A DNA stretch of 9,108 bases from an uncultured Clostridia bacterium (GTDB lineage Bacteria; Bacillota; Clostridia; Oscillospirales; Ruminococcaceae). Both the position numbers and the translations under genes were made by a program. Each line of letters starts with the position of its first letter. The first letter of the stretch is position 1. The notes under the pieces were generated by a model, which searched no databases, was not told the DNA's origin, and saw only the letters and a program-made list of their open reading frames with translations. The stretch lies in contig CANCXY010000135.1 in the NCBI GenBank assembly GCA_947381875.1, forward strand, positions 1-9,108. The letters run 5' to 3'. Below are positions 1 through 6,904 of this stretch, piece by piece.

Positions 1-1446
1 CCAATAAAACTCAATCGGACTTAAATTGGCCTCATCAAGCAACACAAAATACAGTGCCTGAACCATATTCCGCTCATTTTCAATGTTCAACTGCTGCATA
101 CATTCTGAAAATTGGGGTTGAGCTTTTTCTATTTCTTTGGTTAATGGATTGTAATATCCAATCAAATCCTTCGATGATGTCCATCCTCTTTCGACTAAAA
201 CCTCAGCAAATCTTAAATCATACAAGCCGAGTGCCTTTGCTAATAACTTACATAAAGAAGTTTTTCCTGTCCCTGGCTCTCCAGCAAATACTGTAATATA
301 ATTTTGAACTACACTGATTAGGTAATTATACGCTTCATCCTTGCTAATCTTCCTGCCAGCCTCGTTCAATTTCCCACATAAGAGCAATACTATTTGTTCT
401 GCATCTAATTCATTATTTAAGTTGTTGATGCAATGCGGCACGAATTCCGAAAGGCCACTATCTTCTGGAATATTAAACTGCGTTTTCAGCAGTTTAATAA
501 TTTCAGTATGTCTATCATCTGCTGCCCATTCAATAATTTTTTGCCTAAAATTCTCATTGAGCCTGTTATAATCATCCTGAGCCGACTCTAAATCTCTTCG
601 GTATGTATTCTCGTCACTTTTTAATCTCTCATTTTGTTTCTTTGCTTTTTCAATTTCGTCGTTTATTTTATTTAACGCCTCTTGCTTCGAAGCCATCAAA
701 TCATTCAATTCTTGTTGTTTTTGAGCAACTACCTGCTCTCCCAATTTTTCAAGTTCCTTCTTTTGTTCATTTAATTTTTGTTGCTCTTCAGTTTTTTCAG
801 CTACGATAGAATCCTTTTCATGTCGCAACTCATTAATCTCAACGGTAATAGCTTTGACTGTTGCATCATATTGTAAATCTTTTCTAACAACCTCATCTAT
901 CAATTCAACATGTGTTCTTAAATATTCTTCTTTATCAGCCTTCGCATTAGGATTATTTCGGAAATATTCATCTGTAAGACGTATTTTATAATCACTTAAT
1001 TCTACTGAGGTCTGTAACAAATCACATATTCTTTTAATCTTTAAATCTGTAATTTGTTCACGTTCTGAAAAAGAATCTGCTATATGCAAAAACTGTTCTC
1101 TGATTTCCGCTAAATTCTCTATGTCATTTGATTTATCTAAAAGGCTCTTAAAAAAATCCGCAAGTTCTTCATTGTCAAAGTAATCAATTTCCTCAAATGA
1201 CTTTATCTCTTGCAATTCCTCAATCCTATAAATGAACTGTATAGAATCGACTTTTCTTAAAGAAAAACGCCCATCCTTAATAATTCTCTCTATATCAAAT
1301 ATTTTATATTTATTTATTGTTCCATTGTTTACAAACACTTTTAAAGTATAATAGGTTTCATAGTCGTACGAATCCTCGATATCTGAAACCATAAATTCAA
1401 AAGGTCCGTAACAATTCTCATCATATCTTAAAAGTATTTGTTTGGT
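1..1446 (-). CDS. Coiled-coil McrB-like AAA+ ATPase, main part (cut by window edge)
   Basis: This frame is open from a stop at 1447-1449 to the window edge and is missing its C-terminus. The first ATG is at 1390-1392 and has no ribosome binding site, so this is probably the continuation of the 133-codon frame just upstream rather than a separate gene. Counting from that ATG, residues about 180-285 are rich in K, E and Q and look like a coiled coil. A Walker A motif, GEPGTGKT, lies at 371-378. The segment DLIGYYNPLTKEIEKA follows, then a Walker B, LLDEANLS, at about 451-458. The LDEANLS form and the preceding GYYNPLT are typical of the McrB/dynein-related AAA+ branch; McrB is the GTP-driven motor of McrBC restriction. 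The nucleotide used and the target cannot be read here, because the sensor region and any nuclease partner lie beyond position 1. A role in defence is inference. The sequence is AT-rich, unlike dnaC next door, which suggests transfer. Confidence 0.85.
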
Positions 1447-1829
1447 TTATGTTTAATCCTTATTGTCTGTTTTGTTTTATCATTTAAGAACTCCTCAACC
1501 GGGTAATTTATGTCTATGATTTCTATTATTTCATCTTTATCAAAATCGTCAATCGCATCTAATGTAATCTGATATCTATTACTATTGGGGAGAGCGTCAT
1601 CATGTTCCGGACGGAAATCTTTATCAAAATCGACTCGGAATTTCAGCAATCTATTCTTGATATCTCCAAACTCCCTATCAGATATATTTGCCAAAGTCAC
1701 TGTTCCACCATTGGGGAACTCTATCGCACGACTGTTCCACATTTCTCTTAAACTGCCGTCCTCCGTAATTTCATATTGAGGACCTATAAAGCTGTAGTTT
1801 CCAAATGCACCCAAAAAATATCTATACAT
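1428..1829 (-). CDS. N-terminal part of the McrB-like ATPase gene, frameshifted
   Basis: This 133-residue frame has a strong ribosome binding site (AAAGGAG, 8 bases before the ATG), so translation clearly starts here. I recognise no known domain. The protein is acidic, looks beta-rich and has no signal peptide or membrane segment. It ends at a TAA inside the run CTTTTAA. The ATPase frame begins in the overlap 1428-1446, shifted by -1. Adding a single T to the four-T run at 1430-1433 would give a continuous protein reading NKYFLRYDENCYGPFEF across the junction. That stretch resembles this protein's own start, RYFLGAFGNYSFIGPQYE, which supports an originally single gene. The break may be a real inactivating deletion, a phase-variable homopolymer, recoding or a sequencing error. 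It could also be a short stand-alone protein, but that leaves the ATPase frame without a good start. Confidence 0.75.
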   Translation of the reverse strand: MYRYFLGAFGNYSFIGPQYEITEDGSLREMWNSRAIEFPNGGTVTLANISDREFGDIKNRLLKFRVDFDKDFRPEHDDALPNSNRYQITLDAIDDFDKDEIIEIIDINYPVEEFLNDKTKQTIRIKHKPNKYF

Positions 1830-1837
1830 TATTTTCT

Positions 1838-1844
1838 CTCCTTT
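1838..1844 (-). promoter_or_regulatory. Ribosome binding site of the split ATPase gene
   Basis: AAAGGAG on the minus strand lies 8 bases before the ATG at 1827-1829. It fixes the start of the N-terminal fragment. No comparable site precedes the ATG at 1390-1392, which is the main reason for treating the two frames as one broken gene. Confidence 0.8.
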
Positions 1845-1960
1845 ATTTTAATACCGTTCTTGTTAATATGCTCTTTCGCCTTAAATATATTATCCCGTAT
1901 CCACGTTTGTCCTCCATCAACATTCTTTTACATATGTGATCCATAATTACAAATATTTCC

Positions 1961-2932
1961 TCATTTCCCCTGCAACCGTATATCCTCCCCGCAGAAGCAC
2001 AGCGTCTCACAGCTCCCCAGCAGACGCGAGACGACCTTTTCGGTATACCGCCGCTGCAAATCAGCGTCGTTGATGATATTGCTGGTGTAGATGGTGGGCG
2101 CACGTCGGCACACGCGCGTATTGACAAGGCTGTACAGGCTGCTTGCAACATACGGCGAGATATACTCCGTGCCCAGGTCGTCCAGAATGAGCAGCCCGGC
2201 GTTTTGCAGTGTGGGCATTGTGCCGCTTTCCTCGTCGGAGAAGCGCTCGCGCTCCACAGCCTCAAAGGCGTTCTGCGCGCTCACATACACAACGTCCCCG
2301 CCCTGCTCCAACACCACACTGGCGATAGAGAGCGCTAAATGCGTTTTCCCCAACCCCGCGCCGCCGAATAAATACAGGCTGGGGCTTTCCTTCGGGGAGA
2401 AATGTTCGGCATAATACTTACAGTATTCCAGCACCTGCCGCATATGTTCCCGCGCGGTAATGCCCAGCGCCGGAACAAGCGTGTCCGGGTATTTATCGAG
2501 ACGGAAGGTTTCAAAAGTGCAAAGGCCCAGCGGTGAGGCGTCGTTTACTTCCTTGCGGCGCATTTCCCGCACAAGCGCGCGCACGCATTCGCAAACCACG
2601 CCGTTCACCCGGCCCGTGTCCTCGCAGACGGGGCATGTGTAGGCGGGCGCAAGGCGCGCGGCAAGGGCGGGGTCGGCACGGAAAAGGGCGTCGCGCTCTT
2701 TGTCCACCTGCGCCGCTTCCGCGAGGGCCTTGTCCACCGATTCACGCGACGCGCCGGACGCGGCAAGGCGCGCGGCTTCAATGCCCGCGCGGGTGCGTCG
2801 GGTGTTGAGGGCCGCCAGCTCCGGCGCTTCGCGCGCGGCCTGTTCGGCGGCGGCGCGTGCCTGCATGACGGCGCGCTGTCGGCGGCGCGCCACAATATCC
2901 CGTGCGCGGCGATTTCGTTCGGCCTCTGTCAT
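1961..2932 (-). CDS. dnaC: DnaC/DnaI-like helicase loader ATPase
   Basis: A cytoplasmic AAA+ protein of 323 residues that in this family loads the replicative helicase onto DNA during initiation and restart. Residues 1-90 are an Ala/Arg/Glu-rich, probably helical N-terminal region. A four-cysteine cluster follows (C100, C103, C114, C116, in CPVCEDTG and CECV), typical of the zinc-binding segment of DnaI-like loaders in Firmicutes. The ATPase has Walker A GGAGLGKT at about 190-197, Walker B LLILDDLG at about 247-254 and a sensor-1 type TSN at about 283-285. The length is normal for the family. Its ATG overlaps the dnaD stop by four bases (ATGA), so translation is probably coupled; a GGAGGAG lies about 11 bases upstream. 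The AT-rich ATPase gene follows on the same strand after 131 bases with no clear terminator between, so read-through is possible. Phage and transposon DnaC/IstB-like proteins share these motifs, but the dnaD partner argues for the chromosomal loader. Confidence 0.92.
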   Translation of the reverse strand: MTEAERNRRARDIVARRRQRAVMQARAAAEQAAREAPELAALNTRRTRAGIEAARLAASGASRESVDKALAEAAQVDKERDALFRADPALAARLAPAYTCPVCEDTGRVNGVVCECVRALVREMRRKEVNDASPLGLCTFETFRLDKYPDTLVPALGITAREHMRQVLEYCKYYAEHFSPKESPSLYLFGGAGLGKTHLALSIASVVLEQGGDVVYVSAQNAFEAVERERFSDEESGTMPTLQNAGLLILDDLGTEYISPYVASSLYSLVNTRVCRRAPTIYTSNIINDADLQRRYTEKVVSRLLGSCETLCFCGEDIRLQGK

Positions 2933-3873
2933 GTCTCAGGTTTCTCCTCCGTAGGCAGGGGCGGCACGCGCGGTGCGCGGCGCAGGCCGCCGCCCAAGAT
3001 ATTGTGTGTCGGGGCAGACGCGGGGGCGGGCACATTCTGTGTTTGCAGGGCGCTTGCCGCGATCACATCGCGCACATTCTTATAGCCCTTTGTATACCAC
3101 GCGCGCAGAATGCCGCCTATATACTTCACTTTTTTCTTTTCGCCCGCATAGGCGATCGCCTCGGCGATCATGGCGCGGTCATAGCCCAGTGTTTCGTACC
3201 ATTCGGCAATGACTTTCCGTTCCGCGCCGGTAAATTTTGCGTCCGGCAGTTCCAGCAGTTCCGCAACCTCGTGTTCATTCTCCTCCCGCTGCTGCAAAAG
3301 GCGCAGATAGCGTTCCGCCGCCTCCCCGGAATCAATGCCTTCTTTCTGCCATCCCAGCAAAGCCCGTTCGATATACCGGGCGCTCCGCTTCCCTTTCGCG
3401 GCATAATGCGCCACGCCCAATAAGATCATATCGACCGGCATTCCATCCGTAAGGTACATGGAGACATAGATGTTGGCGTCCGACTGCGGAATCACCCCGC
3501 CCACAATCTGCTGGCATTCCTGCACAAGCCCCGCGATAGCGGGGTCCGCTTTCGCGGCGGCGGCCACCTCCGGCGTCGTGAGGTGCGCGCGCGGCGCGGG
3601 CGCTGCCTCCACATCCCCCAGGCCGGGCGCAGCCGCCCCATCCGTAAGCAGTCCCGCGCCCTTCCAGTAAACAAGCGCCTTGCGCGCCCGTTCGGGATTC
3701 TGGAACCGCAGCGCCGCCGATATCCGCGCCGGGTCTGTCTCCCCGCTCGAAAGCACATACAGCGCCACCCGCGCCCAGTCTTCCTCCAACTCCGGCAGTT
3801 TCGTAAACACAAGGCGCGGCACCGCAACGCTGTCCCCTTTATTCTCCGCCACTACATAGGCCAACCGCCACAC
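2929..3873 (-). CDS. dnaD: DnaD-domain primosome protein
   Basis: A protein of up to 314 residues. The N-terminal 80 residues look like a winged-helix DnaD N-domain (about 20-76, with ALYVLSSGETDPARISAALRF). Two tandem DnaD/DnaB_2-type C-domains follow. The first spans about 112-182 and ends in YIERALLGWQKEGI. The second spans about 218-272 and contains YIGGILRAWYTKGYKNV, the usual signature. DnaD proteins bind DNA and help deliver the helicase with its loader during initiation, matching the overlapping dnaC. The C-terminal tail of about 40 residues is rich in Pro and Ala. The open frame starts with GTG at 3871-3873, which sits almost on top of a GGGGG Shine-Dalgarno-like run. The TTG at 3862-3864, eight bases after that run, has better spacing and would give a protein beginning with (M)AYVVAENKGD. 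I see no promoter directly upstream; only the hairpin array separates it from ilvA. Confidence 0.9.
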   Translation of the reverse strand: MWRLAYVVAENKGDSVAVPRLVFTKLPELEEDWARVALYVLSSGETDPARISAALRFQNPERARKALVYWKGAGLLTDGAAAPGLGDVEAAPAPRAHLTTPEVAAAAKADPAIAGLVQECQQIVGGVIPQSDANIYVSMYLTDGMPVDMILLGVAHYAAKGKRSARYIERALLGWQKEGIDSGEAAERYLRLLQQREENEHEVAELLELPDAKFTGAERKVIAEWYETLGYDRAMIAEAIAYAGEKKKVKYIGGILRAWYTKGYKNVRDVIAASALQTQNVPAPASAPTHNILGGGLRRAPRVPPLPTEEKPET

Positions 3874-3881
3874 CCCCTCTG

Positions 3882-3981
3882 CCGGGCTGCCGCCCGGACC
3901 TGCCCCAAGGGCTGCCGCCCTTGGGAATCCTGCCCAAAGGGCGCTGCCCTTTGGAATCCTGCCACCCTTTGAAAAGGGTGG
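3882..3981. repeat. Array of four related GC-rich hairpins
   Basis: Four perfect inverted repeats follow one another. Their stems are CCGGGC (3882-3887 with 3892-3897), CCCAAGGGC (3904-3912 with 3917-3925), CCAAAGGGC (3934-3942 with 3946-3954) and CCACCCTTT (3962-3970 with 3973-3981). Three have very short loops, TGCC, TGCC and GCT. The spacers share a core CCTGC, with AATCCTG(C) in two of them, and centres are about 25-29 bases apart. The stem sequences differ but stay self-complementary on both sides, so pairing rather than sequence seems to be kept. From memory, similar hairpin trains are common between genes of gut Clostridia. The array could affect termination or mRNA stability between ilvA and dnaD, or be a dispersed palindromic repeat element. 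I cannot tell which. Confidence 0.85.
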
Positions 3982-3996
3982 ACGGAAACTTTAATA

Positions 3997-4019
3997 CCCC
4001 GAAAATTGCATTTTCGGGG
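3997..4019 (-). terminator. Hairpin just after ilvA, possible weak terminator
   Basis: A perfect 10-base stem (CCCCGAAAAT with ATTTTCGGGG, loop of 3) starts 7 bases after the ilvA stop. On the ilvA strand it is followed by TATTAAAGTTT, which is only a poor U-tract. It could end ilvA transcripts partly or protect the mRNA 3' end. It forms one block with the four hairpins at 3882-3981. Confidence 0.5.
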
Positions 4020-4025
4020 GAGAAT

Positions 4026-5231
4026 TTATGAATTGACAAGTTTGAAACCGGCCTGCGTGAGTTCGCGGCGTATCTGTTCTACCTGGGCGTGGTCGCGTGT
4101 CTCCATACCGATATGCAGAAAACAGCTTGTGATAGCCATATTGGTATCGCCCTGGCTGTAGTTGACCTGCACGACATTGCCGCCGCACCGGCTGATGACC
4201 TCACTGACGCCTGAGAGCTGTCCGGGCTTGTCCTCCAATTCGATGGTAAGGGTGCTGTTGCGCCCTGCCATCACAAGCCCGCGCGTGATAACACGGCTCA
4301 GGATATTCACGTCGATATTGCCCCCCGAAAGCAGGCATACCGTTTTTTTGCCCCGGATATCGATCTTGTTGTACATGGCGGCGGCCACCGATACCGCGCC
4401 CGCGCCCTCTGTCACCAGCTTTTGGCGCTCCATCAGCGCCAGTACGGCGGCGGCGATCTCGTCGTCTGTCACGGTGACAATGCCGTCTACATACTTACTT
4501 ACAAGCTCATAGGTGAGGTCGCCGGGGTGCTTGACGGCGATACCGTCGGCGAAGGTGGCGACGCTGTCCAGCGTGACAGCCTCCCGCGCCTCCAAAGAAT
4601 CGTGCATGCTCGGCGCGCCCGCCGCCTGTACGCCGTACACCTTGCATTCCGGGCGGAGCTGCTTGACCGCAAACGCCACGCCGCTGATCAGCCCGCCGCC
4701 GCCCACCGGGACAAGCACGACATCTACGTCCGGGAGCTGATCTAAAATTTCCAGCCCGATCGTCCCCTGCCCCGCGATCACCTGTGGGTCATTGAACGGG
4801 TGGATGAAGGTATAGCCTTTCTCCTTTTGAAGCTGGCAGGCGTAATCGTAGGCGTCGTCATACGCGCCTTTCACGAGGCACACCTGTGCGCCATAGGCTT
4901 TTGTCGCCTCCACCTTGCTGATGGGCGCACCGTCCGGCATGCAAATCACGCTTGGGATACCGCTGCGGCTGGCCGCCAATGCCACCCCCTGCGCATGGTT
5001 GCCCGCGCTGCTGGCGATCACGCCCTTTGCCTTCTCCTCATCCGTCAACTGGCTGATTTTATAATACGCGCCGCGCACCTTGAAACTGCCCGTCACCTGT
5101 AAGTTTTCGGTTTTCAGGTAAACGTCGCCCTCTGTGTGCAGGTTCGGCGCGGCGATCAGGTCGGTTTTCCGCGCGACGGCTTTCAGTACATACGCCGCAT
5201 GATAAATTTTGTCTAATGTGAGCATTCCCAT
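4026..5231 (-). CDS. ilvA: Threonine ammonia-lyase (PLP) with C-terminal ACT domain
   Basis: Deaminates L-threonine to 2-oxobutanoate and ammonia, the first step towards isoleucine or a catabolic route (EC 4.3.1.19); serine may also be used. The protein has up to 401 residues. The PLP lysine is K51 in TGSFKVRGA. SSAGNHAQG at 74-82, the phosphate-binding GGGGLISG at 177-184 and SGGN at 302-305 complete the fold-type II PLP site. An ACT domain covers about 328-401 (LTIELEDKPGQLSGVSEVI), the usual place for allosteric control. The length of about 400 residues fits the short ACT-bearing form rather than the roughly 500-residue E. coli IlvA. Two ATGs compete: AAGGGGG is only 2 bases before the first, but 8 bases before the second at 5223-5225, so a 399-residue protein starting MLTLDKIYH is more likely. 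It has its own promoter and a short leader with no room for a T-box. No other branched-chain genes are in view, so biosynthetic versus catabolic use is open. Confidence 0.94.
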   Translation of the reverse strand: MGMLTLDKIYHAAYVLKAVARKTDLIAAPNLHTEGDVYLKTENLQVTGSFKVRGAYYKISQLTDEEKAKGVIASSAGNHAQGVALAASRSGIPSVICMPDGAPISKVEATKAYGAQVCLVKGAYDDAYDYACQLQKEKGYTFIHPFNDPQVIAGQGTIGLEILDQLPDVDVVLVPVGGGGLISGVAFAVKQLRPECKVYGVQAAGAPSMHDSLEAREAVTLDSVATFADGIAVKHPGDLTYELVSKYVDGIVTVTDDEIAAAVLALMERQKLVTEGAGAVSVAAAMYNKIDIRGKKTVCLLSGGNIDVNILSRVITRGLVMAGRNSTLTIELEDKPGQLSGVSEVISRCGGNVVQVNYSQGDTNMAITSCFLHIGMETRDHAQVEQIRRELTQAGFKLVNS

Positions 5232-5259
5232 TTCCCCCTTGCTGGATTCATGTTTTTAT

Positions 5260-5288
5260 ATTGTATCACGGGTGCGGCGTTCTGTCAA
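5260..5288 (-). promoter_or_regulatory. Sigma-A promoter of ilvA
   Basis: On the minus strand TTGACA (5283-5288) and TACAAT (5260-5265) are separated by exactly 17 bases, with TG one base before the -10 (extended -10). Transcription should start near 5253, leaving a leader of about 20-30 bases. This is a near-consensus, probably strong promoter. Confidence 0.9.
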
Positions 5289-5351
5289 AACCCTACGCGC
5301 TTTTTGTGATTTTTTTGTTTGCGGCGTCCCCCGCCCAAAAACCAAACAGGG

Positions 5352-5380
5352 TTTACACTCATGCCCAAACCTGTTATAAT
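5352..5380 (+). promoter_or_regulatory. Sigma-A promoter of the small gene / DUF815 unit
   Basis: TTTACA (5352-5357) and TATAAT (5375-5380) are spaced by 17 bases, with an extended -10 TG at 5372-5373. Transcription should start near 5387, giving a leader of about 95 bases that carries the hairpin at 5413-5443. It is divergent from the ilvA promoter; the two -35 boxes are about 63 bases apart. Confidence 0.9.
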
Positions 5381-5412
5381 AGCCTTAGACGCTCAAACAG
5401 AGTTGATTTCCC

Positions 5413-5443
5413 TGTATTTCCCAACCGTAGGGCGGGAAATACA
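5413..5443 (+). other. Leader hairpin in the 5' UTR
   Basis: TGTATTTCCC (5413-5422) pairs perfectly with GGGAAATACA (5434-5443) around an 11-base loop. It lies in the transcribed leader, 38 bases before the start codon of the 56-residue gene. There is no U-run after it, so it is not a terminator. It may be an mRNA stabiliser, a protein-binding site or a DNA operator palindrome. I match it to no known riboswitch class. Confidence 0.6.
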
Positions 5444-5481
5444 CAAAAAGCCTTTGCTCAGCGGCGAAAGGAGATGTTACA

Positions 5482-5652
5482 ATGTCTGACAAAGAATTGG
5501 TCTGCGTGATGATCGACCAATTCGATGCCTTACAGCGCATGAAAAAGACGAATGGGAACCATCGCAACAGCGAACTCGACTATGCGCTAAAACTGATTGC
5601 CGCAAAACTGTCCGCTTTTGGCGTGAATGTGGAGGACATTACGCTAAACTAA
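5482..5652 (+). CDS. Unrecognised 56-residue protein
   Basis: A short gene with very strong start signals: AAAGGAG at 5467-5473, 8 bases before the ATG at 5482, downstream of a consensus promoter. It begins MSDKELVCVMIDQFDALQRM and ends FGVNVEDITLN. It looks helical and soluble, with no signal peptide, membrane segment or cysteine cluster (one Cys only). I do not recognise the family. It is followed after 36 bases by the DUF815 ATPase gene on the same strand, so the two are probably co-transcribed and may work together. It could instead be a leader protein whose translation helps expression of the next gene. That it is translated seems likely from the start signals and frame; its function is unknown. 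Confidence 0.8.
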   Translation: MSDKELVCVMIDQFDALQRMKKTNGNHRNSELDYALKLIAAKLSAFGVNVEDITLN

Positions 5653-5688
5653 CCGAATACTACGGATCACAAATAGAAAGGGATCATT

Positions 5689-6876
5689 ATGGACGAACCA
5701 AAGGCAATGCGCACGCGTTTGCGCAGCCTCGTTATTTTCAGGAACCTTCTGCGCGACCCTGTTGTGACGCGCCTGGACGCGCTTTTGGGGGCGCCGCTGT
5801 CGGATGGCCCCGCTGTCGCGGAGGCTTTGGGCGCGTTCGCCTCGGCGCTGTTTGAAACGGATATGGATTGGAGCGCCTGCCTGCTGCGCGCCGTCCTGCG
5901 CAGCGACGACATCTGCGTGCGGTACGTGGCGGCGGGGCAGGAGCTGCCGCCGGAGCTGCACGCGTGCCTGTCGCGCGAGCTGAATTTTTTGCAGGCGCTT
6001 TCCCGGTTTGACGGCGCGGCCCAGCGCGGCGCTGTCCCCTTCCCCGAAGAAGCGCCGCGCTGGCGCATCAGTGAGCTGGACTTTGCGGCGCGGTATGAGG
6101 AAATGTTGGGCGCGCTCTCTACGCGCGGATGGGGTATTTTCGCGCTTTCGCATGTGTTCACCATCCACAGCGGCGCACTGCGCCCCGTTCCCCACCCCGA
6201 CCCGCAACGCCTGAGCGAGCTTTCCGGCTATGAGCGCGAGCGCGCGGCTGTTGTGGATAATACCCGCGCCCTGCTCTCCGGCAAGCCCGCCGCCAATGTG
6301 CTGCTGTATGGCGACGCAGGCACGGGCAAGAGCAGCACGGTGAAGGCTATTGCCAACGAGTTTGCGCCGGAGGGCCTGCGGCTGGTGGAAGTGAAGAAGA
6401 ACCAGCTTTACGAGATCCCCGCGCTGCTGGGCGCGCTGTGCGGCAATCCGCTGAAATTCATCCTCTTTATCGACGATTTGAGCTTTGCGGAAAACGACGA
6501 CGATTTCGCCGCGCTGAAAGGCATTTTAGAGGGCGGTGTCAGCGCGCGCGGGGACAATATCGCGATTTATGCCACCTCGAACCGGCGGCACCTGGTGAAA
6601 GAGCGCATGGCCGACCGCGAGGGCGACGACCTGCGCGCCGCCGATACCATGCAGGAAATAGCAAGCCTCTCCGCGCGCTTCGGCCTGACCGTCACCTTCC
6701 TGCGCCCCGACCGCGACGCCTATTTCCGCATTGTACACACATTGGCGGCGGCAAGAGGGCTGCTGGTGTCGGAACAGGAACTGCTTTCAGGCGCGGAGAC
6801 GTTTGCCATCCGCAGCGGCGGGCGCACCCCGCGCGCCGCAAAACAGTATATTGAGCGCCTGAGCGCGGAAAGATAG
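5689..6876 (+). CDS. DUF815-type AAA+ ATPase
   Basis: A 395-residue cytoplasmic ATPase of the DUF815 family, an uncharacterised AAA+ group related to bacterial chaperone-like ATPases. The N-terminal 175 residues are helical and have no motif I recognise. The AAA+ core follows: Walker A GDAGTGKSS at 208-216, Walker B FILFIDDLSF at 257-266, sensor-1 type ATSN at 295-298, a probable arginine-rich region at 299-316 (RRHLVKERMADREGDD), and a sensor-2 type RTPRAAKQYIE near 379-389. The segment VEVKKNQLYEIPALL between Walker A and B is typical of this family. The length is usual. The start is set by AAAGGGA five bases before the ATG. It shares a promoter with the 56-residue gene upstream and is followed by a hairpin. 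The substrate is unknown, and nothing in the window tells it. Confidence 0.88.
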   Translation: MDEPKAMRTRLRSLVIFRNLLRDPVVTRLDALLGAPLSDGPAVAEALGAFASALFETDMDWSACLLRAVLRSDDICVRYVAAGQELPPELHACLSRELNFLQALSRFDGAAQRGAVPFPEEAPRWRISELDFAARYEEMLGALSTRGWGIFALSHVFTIHSGALRPVPHPDPQRLSELSGYERERAAVVDNTRALLSGKPAANVLLYGDAGTGKSSTVKAIANEFAPEGLRLVEVKKNQLYEIPALLGALCGNPLKFILFIDDLSFAENDDDFAALKGILEGGVSARGDNIAIYATSNRRHLVKERMADREGDDLRAADTMQEIASLSARFGLTVTFLRPDRDAYFRIVHTLAAARGLLVSEQELLSGAETFAIRSGGRTPRAAKQYIERLSAER

Positions 6877-6904
6877 CGTGTTTTTCGGGAAGGAATAAAT
6901 CCCG

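Noticed and set aside
54..809. Three plus-strand open frames of 68-80 codons in the AT-rich left end
   Set aside because: They lie opposite the continuous ATPase frame with its Walker motifs, and have no start signals or recognisable features.
1428..1447. Programmed -1 frameshifting at the ATPase frame junction
   Set aside because: No X XXY YYZ heptamer is present in the 19-base overlap and no clear stimulatory hairpin follows; a mutation, a variable T run or an error is simpler.
1843..2265. Minus-strand open frame of 140 codons overlapping the dnaC end
   Set aside because: Most of it is the dnaC gene read in another frame, rich in Arg, Cys and Ser. The last 33 codons (from an ATG at 1943) are outside dnaC but have no well-placed ribosome binding site.
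2533..3035. Several overlapping GC-rich open frames on both strands around the dnaD/dnaC junction
   Set aside because: Their translations are Arg/Ala/Pro-rich shadows of dnaC and dnaD, expected from high GC.
3882..3981. CRISPR array
   Set aside because: The units are different palindromes with spacers of 6-8 bases, not identical repeats with unique spacers of about 30 bases.
3839..4039. Minus-strand 66-codon frame between ilvA and dnaD
   Set aside because: It runs through the hairpin array and is explained by the repeats; it has no ribosome binding site of its own.
5232..5282. T-box or other amino-acid riboswitch before ilvA
   Set aside because: The promoter leaves a leader of only about 20-30 bases, too short for such an element.
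5644..6207. Minus-strand 187-codon frame opposite the DUF815 gene
   Set aside because: It is antisense to a gene with clear AAA+ motifs, and its translation is low-complexity Arg/Gln/Ala.
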